A DNA stretch of 64,000 bases from Oreocharis arfaki. Its lineage: Eukaryota; Chordata; Aves; Passeriformes; Paramythiidae. Where the stretch lies: positions 349,590 through 413,589 of the forward strand of contig VZRR01004515.1 of NCBI GenBank assembly GCA_013398015.1, written 5' to 3'. Of the stretch, positions 27,601-37,129 are shown piece by piece (the first letter of the stretch is position 1; each line of letters begins with the position of its first letter). The notes beneath the pieces were generated by a model that saw only the letters and a program-made list of their open reading frames with translations, was not told the DNA's origin and did not search any database. A program made the translations under genes and the position numbers.

Positions 27601-30600
27601 GGGGACTTACATAATTACTTATTTACACAATGGCTGTATTCACACACAGCCTCTGGCCCATGTTACTAGAGCAGTGTGGGAGCTCTGTTTGACTCACGAC
27701 ATCTCCTAATGATGAAGGGGGTGGAGGAGAGAAGGGTGGCTGGCACGTTGGTTCCCTTATGCCCATTCCCCTCATGTCCTAGATGCACATCCCCTCCGAA
27801 GACAGCCAAGTAGGACAAGGAGATAACCAGACTGCCACACACTCTGCAGGGATTTGGTCTACAAAGGAAAGTATTGCTAGCAAAACTGTTGAGAAAAGTA
27901 ATTGGAAAAAACCCAAATCTTTATCAGTGGTGCACTGTTTCTAACCATGTGACAGCAGAGTACTGCCCAAGGACCTCCTCTCACTTGTGAGACTGTCATA
28001 CAATCAGTAGTCCCCTAAGTAGTGGAAGAGGGGATTTTGGCAACTTCATAAGCATTAGATAACCCCTATTTTAGACCCATACTTAATTCAAAGTTCAGCA
28101 GCACAGGTGATTTCTTGTCCTTATTGCAGCTTCCTGGAACAATATCTTGTCTTGCTTTTCCTTTTTTCCACTGGCCTAACTACCCAGTGTCCCCCATGCC
28201 AAAGCCTTACCTACTCACCAGGATCCCCTAGTACCTTCAAGCCTGCCGTCTAAGCAGCCTGACTAGATTCCCAGAGTAAGGTGCTTTTGAAAAAGGTGGC
28301 TATCTCTACACAGTGGCCTAGGACAGCGGATATGTGGACACACACAACAAATTAACCTGGCACTATTGGCTGTATTCTTTCATCTGATGCAAAGCAATTG
28401 GGGTCTTCTTTCTACTGTAGGCAAGCCACGATCTTAATGCAACCTATATAAATATCTTCAAGAAAATCTGGACAACTGTCACATGGAAGTTAAAGTTGTT
28501 GGCTACATGTGTGATGAGATGAAGGCATCAAATCAAAGGTTTATTATCAAAGGCTGGACAATGATTGAGTGGACCACAGCAGTGGTTCCAAAAACAGAGC
28601 ACAGGGTTCTCAAAATCAATGCTTATGCTTGGAGTTCCATCTGCCAACAGACAGGGAGCCAGTAGACTTTTTGGAATTTACAGGAGTTGCTTGGTACTTC
28701 AAAATTTACATACTTGCTATGTCTTAGGAAAACCAATCTTCATATTCAGTACCAATGCAGGTGATTAATAGATTACAGTGGTCTAAGAACTGAGGGTCTG
28801 CAGTAACCCTCTTAGGGAGGTCACTGCAGTCATTGGGATAGATGTGGATGGAGGCACAGGTAACCACAGATGGAGCAAATGCTGAAGCAAAAGCCATGAG
28901 CATTCCCAGGTGCAGGGGTACTTCTAATTCTTCTGTACTGTCAAGCAAAGGGGACTAGCTCGTCTGATCACTGTCCCACATGTCCCAGAACAATTATTGT
29001 TTGACTTTAATTAACTCAAGTACTTTAATACACAACTCAGAGATAATTGTGTGACATTACTATGAGGTGCCTTAAATGTTCTGTATCATTATAGTTTTTT
29101 GCTGCTTATTTCTCTCCTTAATCCAGTGGTCATCAAGAAATAAAATATGGTGAGAGGAAAACCCCCGTGTAACGTTGTGTATCATATAAAAAGGTTTCGG
29201 TACAGATGAAGAAGTATAAAACTTTACATTCCCCAATCTTACGGAAAAAACATAAGGGTACCTCACTTGTTATCCTGTCCATCCCCTGTTGTAAGTCAAA
29301 GTCAACACAATTCCATATATAACACAATTCCATTATACCCATGATAAACACTAGTAAGAAAATTACCTGTATCATTTCTTCCCCTCTCCTCGTTCTGCCA
29401 CAAAATATTGATCCCCAGACAACACAGAAATCATTGACCCTGAATCCTGTCCATTGACCTTCTAGAAAGGTAAAATGCTTCGTGCCACTAAAAACCAGTA
29501 TACTCTGGTTAGGAAATGGTCTTATAGATTTACCAAGCTCCTCACTGCTCCCAAAAGTTTCACAAAGTAGATGCTCCCAAATACAGGAGAGACACACACA
29601 AAAAGAGGAAGTCTTCATGTTCCAGGAAACACTGCATTAATGTGTTCGTCTCTTGCCATGGCAAATGACAGACCAGTGCTGAGACTCCTTCTGTGACTTG
29701 ATACGTGTCATTTCTTATAGGCAAGGGAAATCTTTAAGGATGACATATAGATACAACAAGAGCCATGTTCAAGATCCATGGCAGCATGCAGCCAAGGTTA
29801 TATTCAAAGTTGTCAAAGAAGATCCCTCAATTACACATTGAAATTTGCTAGGTCTGAGCTGTGCCGGAGTGGCTGCATTTATCTAAAAGGAAGTTCATAA
29901 GATACAAGCGTAAAGTCTGCCAAACTGGTGTGTTACAAAGTTTGGTTCTGCATCTCTTCAGTCTCTCCACAACCAACTGGAAACTTGTTGCATTTGTTAT
30001 TCTTACTGCACAACTGATTTGCCCTCCTTTATCATGAACCTACATCTTCATGTCCTGACCTGTGAAAATGACTGTTCTCTGTCAACTCTGCCTTATGGCT
30101 TCTCTTGCCTGTAGGCTGGATCCTTTCATCGCTTGGAGCTGACCATTCCCAATTCCCATTTTTCCAAGACTATCATTTGCCATTACCTTCTGAGGAAAAA
30201 AAAAACCCAAAACCTAGCAGCTTTGTAAAATTTTAATTCACTTGCAGCTATTTTCTGTATTTGCCAAATCATCTTTGTTCCATGCTCACAGTGCTTTAGG
30301 ATATACTGAAATTCGAAGTAGAGCTCTCAGCCTGGCCTGTGTCTTGCATAAACTGCTGTTACTTTTTTTAAATGTTACTACTGTCCTAAGGGAGCATTAA
30401 ATGTCATTGTGAATAATACTTCGTGCCAGAAGGAAACATCTTGAGTCTTTCCTTGCTTATCAGTCAATTGGGAAGGACTTTTAGCTAGTCTGCATGATGA
30501 CTTAAACAAGAAACACTGCCCATTCACTTTCTTCCTTGATTCCTCCTTGGTAGTCTGCCCTGACAGAGCTACAGAGCAATCAGGCTGAGGGAGCACAGAC

Positions 30601-33600
30601 ATTTTGTTTTTACAAACCCCTCTGCTGTGTTGTGCTGCCTTCACAGCTGTACAACGTGGGCCAGCCAAAGTGCCCTTACAGCTCCCATCCACTGCGGACT
30701 GGTGAGTGCCAAGTCTCCCTACTTCTCACAGGGCTTTGCCTTCAGCACATTCTCTGTGTGGCTGCATGAAGGATGGCATTGGATAGGCACAGCAGAATCT
30801 GTGCTGCGTCACTTAAAATGGGGGCAGAGTCTTTGGCCCACAAAGCTGCCCATTCCTCAGAGGGGCTGCGCTTCCAGACTGCTGTCTGGTGAGTGCCACA
30901 AGTTGTCCTCCATTCCCCCACTTCTCATCCCACCTGAGTTACTTCCATCCAGGTATTGTCACATGGAGGCTGTGCCCATCATCTTCAGCTCTGCCTCTTG
31001 CATGGTTCTCCTCCCAGCTTCTCCATCAGCCTTTACCTGGAGGACCTGTCTCTTGCCAAGGCAGGTCTGAGACATTTGATTATCCTGATGGCAGAGTCCC
31101 TTTAAAGGGTTCTGAAAAGGCTCCCTCTGAATGATTTATATGTGGTGAGCAAGAACCACAGCCACTGAATGCGATGGATGCAAATCCCAGCCTTGCATCA
31201 CCCACCTGCTGTTGCTCCCGTTCATGCTGCAAGCTTCCTTAAGAGCAGGCCCTTGGTCCTATAGTTGAACTACTGGAAATCTGAGTATGGGCTGGAAGTG
31301 TGAGATTGGTGAGAAAATTAGCCAAAAAGAAAATTTAGATCTATGACTAAATTAATCCCCAGATTAATGCTATCAAAGCAAATGGTGTTTATAGAAAGTC
31401 TTGTTTTCTTTATACTCATGTGCGAGAAAATCAAAAGAATGCTAGAGGCAAATTTCATCTAGCAGAATTGGAAAAGAGAGCATGGGGACAAAGCTGTAAT
31501 TACTGGTATTTCCTATCTGTTGAAACCTGTGGGTGGAAAGAGAGTCAGTGAATAGGGTATATTCAATGGCATTAAAATCGGTTTCTTTTTCTGGACTTTA
31601 GCTCAACACTGCAAATTAGCAGGGGGAAAATAAGCCTCAGAGTGAACAGGCAGAGAAGCCAACTTCATGTTACCCTTTGCTGTTAAGAAAGAAAAAAAGG
31701 CATTTTTTTCCTTCAAGAATTCAAATTCCTAGCAACCCTGAAATACAGCTGCACACTGACAAGCAGGGAACGTACGGCATTTCTCACGTGGTTCAGTGTT
31801 TGTGTGTCCATATACACACCATTACCCTGTTTTCCTTTCTAAACATATTATTTTAATGAAGAGAGGACAAACATGCTGTTTAATTAACTCTTGCTTTATA
31901 AAAAAGACATTCTGACCCAGATTCATCATGGTACAACTTAGGTACCTGCAGGGGTATCTGACTTTAGATCATTCTGTATCCAGTCAGTGGAAGGGATAAG
32001 ACCCTCCCAGCCATGATTTGGACTACCAGATATCAGAATTGACATTGCTAGGTGCCCATCTCTTTCTGCAAACTATTGCAGGTACTTAGGATGACTGTAC
32101 TCCTAAGTCACCCTTTCACAGAGCTAGGAAGGAGGATTTGAGACTTCAACATATTTCTGCTTATGACTGTCACCCTACATGCAAATTTCTCCTGTAAGCA
32201 ATAGCTGTTACTGAATTAGCTTAACTCTTGATTTTGCTACTGAATCAGCTGTTAAAGAATGGGCTTTACTGAATGCCTAGAGAAAAAAAAAGGACAAGTA
32301 AGATATGTTTTTCTTACAGTTAAAAAAAAATGTACCTTGCAGTTTGAGATCACTGCATAGACCCGAATTATTCCAAATACGTCCTATGTCATTAAAATTT
32401 TACTTAGTTCCCAATTTTTTTTGCAACAGTTAAAAAATTGAATAGTTTGAGGCTGCATTTTCTTTAAAGGTGTAAAAGTAGAACTGAAAATTGCTGATAT
32501 GTAGCTATAATTAAAAGTGGTATATTATTAATTGTAATAATAAAAAAATAATAATAATGATAATGTTGGTGTTGTTGGGGTAAGATAGGGTGTTTGTTGG
32601 CTCAGTAAACAAAAAAATTCAATTTGAAGCACCAACCCTTGAATATCTGTCAGTCCCATTATTCTCCAAACCTACCTGAAATGGCAAACCACAGTAGGAA
32701 AATCTACTTTGAATAAAATAATAGTTTTTACTGTTATGTTTTCAATGGCTTTAATACAGCCTGCTCTTACATGCAGGAATATTGATTTATATTAGATTAC
32801 TGTAAAGGTGATTTTTTGTCTTAACTATTCCAGAACATGATTTAGTGTTTAATTAATACTGCTTCAGTTTAGCTGGATATGCCACTGGAGCACCACATTT
32901 CCTAAACATTTCTGTAAATGGGTTGTATTTTCACTTCACTTACTGGAGCCCTCTATTTAATAATTATCAACCCCCAAATGAAAACCAGAAAAAGGTTTGT
33001 TCTCCTCCACATTTCTGCCACTGCTCATGCACAGACACAAGTGCTGCTATCGTCCATACCTTGCTCTAGGTTAGCCTTGCTCACTGTCAAACCCAAGGCC
33101 AGCCTGTGATCCCACATCGATTGCAGCAGGACGTTAAAAGCGTGTGCAGCGCTTTCACAGAGATGCCCTATGCAGTGCTGGGGCCAGACTCTCAGTTCTG
33201 TGTTCTTCAGGGAAGGGATTGCACCTTTATACTTGGATTTTGGGGGGTGTTGTTTGGGGGTTTTTTAATGTGCCAAACTACTGTTAGAATTGCAAATAAG
33301 ATTTTTTTTTTTTTTGTCTATTGAAGTTCAGCATGTCTTAATGCAGTGTTTTATCTTCCAAATCCTACCTCAGCGACACATGGGGATTAAAATATCTAAG
33401 GGAACAAGTCAGGTTTGGCACTATTTAAAGTATACGTCCTCTGTTTAAGATTTAACTATGATCCATAGTTAATTGTTTTAAACTTGTCACCATGGTACCA
33501 ACAAAAATTCCATAGGAATACAAAGTGACCTTTGAAACCTATCCTAACTCTCAGATCGCCGCCGCTGAGGCACACAGAGTAGCTCTGCATCCATTCGGGA

Positions 33601-34391
33601 AATTCCCTATATGTGGTGCTCAGGTGGGCTTTAACTTGGCTCCAGAGGAGATTTGGGCAGTATTATTGTGCTATCCACTTGGTTATTCCAGCTTTCATCC
33701 CAGTCCCTGGCTCTCGGCACAGGCCCAGCCTGTCTGTAGCACTGGAGACCTAATAGAGAGGTGCAGCAGCAGCACAACCTCAGCAAACCTGCGAGTCAAG
33801 AAAACTTCCCTCCACCCCCACAAACACCCATTACTGTTTACTGACAAAGATAACTTCTGGCTTTGCCCTCTGTCTGCAGGCAGTTTCCCGCTGGCCCTGT
33901 GGCACAGCCCTGGATGGATGCTGGATGGTGATGCTGGAGGTGGGGAGCAGAGCTGCCTCCAGGTGTGGTGTCTGCCAGCCCCCCTCCCCAGCAGGCACGA
34001 ATGGCCTCACTGCTCCTGGCCCTCAGTGCTTGCCAGCTAGAGAGGCTGAAACAGGCCAGCTGCACCCTGGGCTTCTCTTTTCTCTCCCTTTTTGCCTCCT
34101 CTTTGGAGAGCTTGTTGCCCTCCACATTTCTTTAAATGCACTTGCCCTGTCTTGATTAGTTTGTCTCCTAAAACTTCTTCAGGATTCCTGTGGGAGATGA
34201 TGTTTCTTGGCAAACAGATGTGTTTTTAGAGAACAAGACAGGCCAACTACAATTTCCAAAGGTGTCTCAGGAAGTTCATATTCTCTCTTTTCCAGGGAGC
34301 GTTTACTTTCCACGGGAGCATGATCGACATGCCATTACTGAAGCAGGCACAGAACATTGTTACGCTTGCCACAGCCATCAAGAAAAAATGA
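6447..34391 (+). CDS. CLYBL: CLYBL, citramalyl-CoA lyase, mitochondrial (3' part, six coding exons)
   Basis: The coding sequence joins 6447-6635, 10192-10293, 12145-12238, 13608-13775, 18846-18970 and 34296-34391, giving 257 codons and a TGA stop. It follows the human CLYBL protein almost without gaps from about residue 84 to residue 340, its C terminus. The family is CitE/HpcH-like; CLYBL is a mitochondrial matrix lyase that splits (3S)-citramalyl-CoA into acetyl-CoA and pyruvate, an end step of itaconate/C5 breakdown linked to vitamin B12 status. Visible active-site residues are the Arg of VRINS (6516-6518), the Glu of PFVETA (10264-10266), the Asp of GGED (12220-12222) and the Asp of SMIDMP (34326-34328). 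The transit peptide and the first conserved strand lie in exons left of the window, so the copy is cut by the window edge and is not broken. No frameshift or premature stop is seen. Confidence 0.96.
6636..10191 (+). other. CLYBL: CLYBL intron 3
   Basis: The intron runs from GTGAGT to TTTTAG. A small CpG-bearing patch lies at about 7390-7620, and a strongly pyrimidine-rich stretch at about 7750-8060. Poly-T runs recur at about 8322-8362, 8550-8558, 9009-9020 and 9551-9569, with a poly-A run at 8422-8437. Nothing coding was found on either strand. Confidence 0.85.
9551..9569. repeat. Poly-T tract
   Basis: Nineteen consecutive T follow a CCCCC run in intron 3. Confidence 0.95.
10192..10293 (+). 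CDS. CLYBL: CLYBL coding exon 4
   Basis: This 102-base, phase-0 exon encodes 34 residues beginning FSDKFLHHLKGR and ending AMGLLNFK, matching about human residues 147-180. The acceptor is the second of two close AGs (10190-10191, after CTAGTTTTAG); using it restores the conserved F-x-D-K start. The donor is GTAAGA at 10294. The Glu of PFVETA (10264-10266) is one of the two acidic residues that hold the catalytic Mg2+ in CitE-family lyases. Skipping this exon would keep the frame but remove the metal ligand. Confidence 0.95.
10294..12144 (+). other. CLYBL: CLYBL intron 4, containing an assembly join
   Basis: An AT-rich intron with no recognisable element except the duplicated segment around the ambiguous base at 11772, described separately. 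The true intron may be 78 bases shorter, or longer, than shown. Confidence 0.85.
11695..11849. other. Probable unmerged contig overlap (77-bp perfect duplication around one N)
   Basis: Bases 11695-11771 and 11773-11849 are identical over 77 positions and are separated only by the single N at 11772. This is the pattern left when two overlapping contig ends are joined by a minimal gap symbol instead of being merged. A real tandem duplication with an ambiguous base exactly at the junction is much less likely. Confidence 0.85.
12145..12238 (+). CDS. CLYBL: CLYBL coding exon 5
   Basis: This 94-base exon starts in phase 0 with AVCEEALRAG and ends one base into the Gly codon of FRASIG, matching about human residues 181-212. 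The GGED motif carries the second Mg2+-binding acid, Asp at 12220-12222. The acceptor is GAAG at 12141-12144. The donor reads ATAG then GTTGTT, a poor match to the usual GTRAGT. Its length is not a multiple of three, so skipping would shift the frame. Sequence between the motifs (RAGSQAGFHLD) is less conserved than the catalytic core, as in mammals. Confidence 0.94.
12239..13607 (+). other. CLYBL: CLYBL intron 5
   Basis: A short AT-rich intron with the weak donor GTTGTT and a good pyrimidine-rich acceptor. It has a patch of overlapping ATATTTAAAT/GTCAATGTCATATGTCAAT words at about 12690-12740. No other feature was seen. Confidence 0.85.
13608..13775 (+). CDS. CLYBL: CLYBL coding exon 6
   Basis: This 168-base exon completes the split Gly codon and encodes ATSSKETHDILYARQK through REGASMGFTG, matching about human residues 213-268 and ending one base into the last Gly codon. 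The acceptor TTCTTAG has a clear pyrimidine tract, and the donor is GTACGA at 13776. The segment QAIDLVYIDFHDEDG is a core barrel strand of the family. The codon matching human Arg259, the site of a common human stop variant, is AGA here (13748-13750). Confidence 0.96.
16343..16365. repeat. (TA)n microsatellite
   Basis: About eleven alternating TA units in intron 6. Confidence 0.95.
17590..17930. promoter_or_regulatory. CpG-bearing patch in intron 6
   Basis: A GC-rich patch with clustered CpG sits in an otherwise AT-rich intron. It carries (CGG)n-like GCGGCGGCGG and CACCGAGG words. No splice-flanked coding frame of known family is visible. It may be an intronic regulatory element or the promoter of a non-coding transcript. 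Confidence 0.25.
18846..18970 (+). CDS. CLYBL: CLYBL coding exon 7
   Basis: This 125-base exon encodes 41 whole codons after a two-base completion of the preceding Gly, from KQVIHPNQIAVVQEQF to FEEHQRLGK. KQVIHPNQI is one of the best conserved blocks of the CitE/HpcH family; SPSPEKIKWAQELISAF starts the C-terminal helices. The acceptor is TTGTAG at 18840-18845, and the donor is GTAAAT at 18971. It matches about human residues 269-309. A 15.3-kb intron follows. Confidence 0.96.
23556..23582. repeat. 9-bp tandem repeat, three copies
   Basis: GGACAGACA, GGACAGACA, GGACAGACT in direct tandem. Confidence 0.9.
29133..29618 (-). other. Antisense open frame of 161 codons, possible decayed retroviral env remnant
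   Basis: This is the longest open frame in intron 7 that is not driven by GC-richness. Its translation has a hydrophobic Cys-containing N-terminal stretch (SFCVCLSCIWEHLLC), a W-T-G motif inside a G-T-K/W-T-G arrangement loosely like the C-terminal part of retroviral surface subunits, an R-T-R-R pair of basic residues and a later hydrophobic run (VIFLLVFIMGIMEL). No CX6CC motif, LTR pair, tRNA primer site or gag/pol frame was recognised nearby. The open frame may be a chance event. No function is claimed. Confidence 0.15.
29304..29333. repeat. 13-bp direct repeat pair
   Basis: AACACAATTCCAT occurs at 29304-29316 and 29321-29333, separated by ATAT. Confidence 0.9.
34296..34391 (+). CDS. CLYBL: CLYBL terminal coding exon 8
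   Basis: This exon encodes 31 residues, from GAFTFHGSMIDMP to LATAIKKK, followed by TGA at 34389-34391. It lies behind a strong acceptor (TTCTCTCTTTTCCAG). It matches human residues 310-340. The Asp of SMIDMP (34326-34328) lines up with human Asp320, the residue shown to be needed for CLYBL activity. The catalytic residue therefore sits on an exon 15.3 kb from the rest of the coding sequence. The C-terminal IKKK ends like the human SIKEK. Confidence 0.96.
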   Translation, partial: GAFTFHGSMIDMPLLKQAQNIVTLATAIKKK

Positions 34392-34510
34392 GCTGGTAAA
34401 TGAAGCTCTCACCATGAGGCCCCAGTAGCTGTTTTAAAAGATGACTATAATACTTGGGGGCGGGGGGGTAGTGCAAAATTAAAGACGTCAGGCTTAAACA
34501 GAAATTCATT
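34392..34510 (+). other. CLYBL: CLYBL 3' untranslated region (probable)
   Basis: The stretch after the stop is short and non-coding and leads to an ATTAAA hexamer. A G-rich run (GGGGGCGGGGGGG, 34456-34468) lies ten bases before that hexamer and could fold into a G-quadruplex in the RNA. The cleavage point is not visible directly. AATAAA hexamers further on (for example near 35041 and 35207) are possible later sites. Confidence 0.5.
34478..34483 (+). terminator. Candidate polyadenylation signal ATTAAA
   Basis: ATTAAA, the second most common vertebrate poly(A) hexamer, lies about 90 bases after the CLYBL stop, and a T-rich/GT-containing stretch follows within 50 bases. It is the first hexamer after the stop. 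Use of a later AATAAA cannot be excluded. Confidence 0.5.
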
Positions 34511-35739
34511 TCCATTTTGCAGATCTGTTATAGTTTGCTTGCCAGAATTGCTAATTACTAAAACTATTCTAAACTCAAACCACTGCTCACTCCTGCATGG
34601 CCCATGTTCTACTCATAGCCCACAATGAAGTTACATCACCAGTTCTGTGACATCACAGTAATTACTACAAATGCAGCATTATGACTTCACTGAAGGAGAA
34701 GGGCAAAACATAAGCCCTTGAGCTCTGTTAAAAGAGCAGATGAAAACTGATTCAACTGTTTCTATTTCCATCTGTGCTTCTTCTGTCTTTCTTGATACAG
34801 AACTCCTGGCAAAAAGGAGCCTCAAATAATTATGCACCAGTTGAAATAACTGCGATGAAAATCTTTACCCTGTGTGAGCTTTGCTTTCCCTACACATCAC
34901 CCTTCTGTAATTGTGCAAGAGCCATTAAAAATAATGCTCCAACAATGCAAGACTCTTGACTTTCTTCTCTTTTTTTTTAAAGCAGTCGCTATTCAGAGAG
35001 TTTCCTCCTGGAAGCGTCCAGCCCGAGAAGGGTTGGACGGCAATAAACTTGTAGTTTTTGGAGACACAATGCAGCAGAACTTGTGCATATGGTCTCGAGT
35101 CAGATTTACATCACATTAGGGATAGGGCTACAGATCATGTGGGCTGTGTGGTTAACGGGCTTAGTAAAGCTGTTTTGAAGAGGTTAACCCAGCTTGTAGT
35201 AAGGGTAAATAAACATAACAACCAGGCATTGTCCTCTATTCAGCATGTACTCTTATATGGAGGGCTAAAGGGTATTGAAGCTGCAGAGGATCAACTTGTG
35301 GTTGCCAGAGGACTCCAATGAAGTTTGAAACACCAACAATCAGAGATTTTGTTTCTGTTCCTCATTAAATCATGAGCTTTTGTGCTCAGACTATGAACGA
35401 CTGTTCTTTAAGAAATTAACAGAATGGGAAGTTTTAAACTATGCACCAACCTTTTCATGACCTACACAGCAGCTATGCTGCTGCACTTAGACAAACACCG
35501 CGGGGAAGGCTGTTCTGTTTATTTAAAATTGTAAATAGAAAACAGTTGTTTTTTAGTTTCATTTCTCACCGCCTCCATGGCCGTTTCACGTATGGAGCCA
35601 CAGTGTCTTATTCCTCTCGTTTCCTCGCTTAGAGTGCTTCCCCTCTGTCTCCGGGCAGCGATTTCACTGATTTGGGGTTATTTTTGGTTTAATTAAGAGG
35701 AGAGGAAAAGGGGGAAGGAAGAACCTCTCCAACCGGCCC
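34511..35739. other. Intergenic stretch after CLYBL
   Basis: Unique sequence of mixed composition. No gene, repeat or RNA was recognised. The AATAAA hexamers near 35041 and 35207 could serve as distal CLYBL poly(A) signals. Confidence 0.6.
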
Positions 35740-36120
35740 GCGTGGAAGCAGCGAGGAAAGGGAGCGCGGGGGCGGCGGGAGCGCCTCTCCGCGGCTCCCC
35801 CGGGGACGGCGAGGACACGGCGGAGCCCGGCCCGGGAGCGACGAAGGAGCGGGGCGGGGGGCAGCCCCCCGGGGACGGCGGGGACACGGCGGGCCCGGCC
35901 CGGGGAGCGGGAGGGCCGCCCACCTCCGTCCTTCTCCGCCGGGGCGGCCCCGGGAGTGCGGGGCGGGCGGGGGCCGGCGGCAGAGGGCCCTACCCCCCCC
36001 AGCCCCTCCGCGGAGTTTGGGGATGAGCAGCGAGGGCCGACCCTCCTCTCTCCCCCTCCGCCACCCGGATCCCGTCCGAGGCGCTGCGCCGGGGGATCCC
36101 TTACAGCGCGGGGACCTCCG
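35740..36120. promoter_or_regulatory. CpG island A
   Basis: A very GC-rich, CpG-dense block about 1.3 kb past the CLYBL stop. It contains an imperfect 44-base direct repeat at 35797-35840 and 35866-35909 (69-base offset). Open frames through it on both strands are composition artefacts. Such islands usually mark promoters or Polycomb-type regulatory DNA near developmental genes, and no transcript start can be fixed from sequence. Confidence 0.6.
35797..35909. repeat. Imperfect 44-bp direct repeat in CpG island A
   Basis: The two units share CCCCGGGGACGGCG, GGACACGGCGG and CCCGGCCCGGG-AGCG blocks in the same order, starting at 35797 and 35866. Confidence 0.85.
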
Positions 36121-36350
36121 GGCTAATCTGATTAATTAAAGACCACCTGCTTATATTGCAGCTCCCCCTCACCCCCGTGCGTTTCAGGACACCCTCCGTT
36201 ATTAATTCCAGGCTGACTAAATTATGGGCAGCACTATTAAAACATTATCAGAACTAATGAGAAACAATTACTTAGGAGATGAGCTGGGACGAGCCGTAGC
36301 CGGGCACGCGTGTCGTTCTCCCCGCAGATTGCGTTAATAAATCATCAGGT
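36121..36350. promoter_or_regulatory. Candidate conserved enhancer A, homeodomain-site-rich
   Basis: An AT-rich insert inside a CpG-rich region with closely spaced homeodomain sites: ATTAATTAAAG (36130-36140), TTATTAATTCC, CTAAATTATGG, GAACTAATGAG and ACAATTACTTAGG, then GCGTTAATAAATCATCAGG. High TAAT density inside a GC-rich island is typical of deeply conserved developmental enhancers. No alignment was available. Confidence 0.45.
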
Positions 36351-36422
36351 GCACGGCAAGGCGGCGGCGAGGCCTGGCGCGGGGCACGGAGAATAAGATA
36401 TATGAGATAAGGGTTGTTTGGG

Positions 36423-36530
36423 TGTTTTTTTTTTTTTGGTGGTTTTTGTTGTTTGTTTTTTTTTGTTTTGTTTTGTTTTTGTTGTTGTGGGTTGGATTAT
36501 TATTTTTTTCTTTTTTGGCATAATTTTTTC
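36423..36530. repeat. T/G-rich low-complexity tract
   Basis: Runs of T broken by G, GG and GTTGTT over about 108 bases; nearly free of A and C. Confidence 0.9.
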
Positions 36531-36539
36531 ATTAATCTC

Positions 36540-36860
36540 AATAGGACGCGTGTGGTGTAGATGGTTTTATTCCCTTAATACCGCGCGGGAAGAGGGAGCG
36601 GGGGAAGGGAGGAGTAGGATGGGGACGGTTTCAAAAACTAATGTCTTCATTGTTTTACTGAAGTCTTAGTGTCCCGGCGTGACAAGCCCGCGGGAGCTGC
36701 GCGGCCGCGGAGGGCAGCGCGGGGGGCGGCGGGAGCGCCCCCGAACCCGCACCCACAGCTCGCCCGCGCTCGGCGCCTCCTCTTGCTCGGCAAACCGGAG
36801 GGATATTAATACACTCTCCTGAGGTGTTTACGCGCACCCTCCCTCCTCCGCAGCTGACTG
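36540..36860. promoter_or_regulatory. CpG island A, right part
   Basis: CpG density rises again (GCGCGGCCGCGG, GGGGCGGCGGGAGCG) after the T/G-rich tract. No coding frame is supported. Confidence 0.5.
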
Positions 36861-36879
36861 CTTAAGGAACTTCGTGACC

Positions 36880-37080
36880 CGTACGTGGAGAAATCGAATA
36901 TGCAAATAAAATGCTGGATATATTCAGATTTTTCCTTAAATTTCCCTGACACCCTCCGCTCCAGCGGAAAATCCTGCTTCCTTTTAATAGCCTTAACGAT
37001 TTTTGCTTTATCAAAAATAAAATCCGATTTATTTGGCTTTTCCGTCTACTTTACGAAGCTTTCCGTGATTTTCCGGCTTT
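36880..37080. promoter_or_regulatory. Candidate conserved element, AT-rich
   Basis: A sharply bounded AT-rich stretch holds ATGCAAATAAAATG (an octamer-like ATGCAAAT at about 36900-36907) and several TTTAAT/TTATCAAAAATAAAATC words, between CpG-rich DNA and a pyrimidine-rich run. Confidence 0.35.
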
Positions 37081-37129
37081 ATTCTTCTCCTCTTTCTTTC
37101 TTTTTCTTTCCCTCTTTTTCTTTCCCGCC

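Larger units (their letters stand above)
18971..34295 (+). other. CLYBL: CLYBL intron 7 (15.3 kb)
   Basis: The largest complete intron separates the terminal exon from the rest of the gene. It contains a GC-richer patch at 23190-23660 with a 9-base tandem repeat, a second at about 24300-24700, an A/T-rich ATAATA patch near 32530-32570, a 13-base direct repeat at 29304-29333 and an antisense open frame at 29133-29618. No exon with a recognisable product was found on either strand. Confidence 0.85.

Noticed and set aside
27578..27604. GGGGTTGGAAGGGGAC, resembling part of the avian CR1 3' region
   Set aside because: Only about 15-20 bases agree and the flanks do not continue the match. This is too short to call a CR1 fragment.
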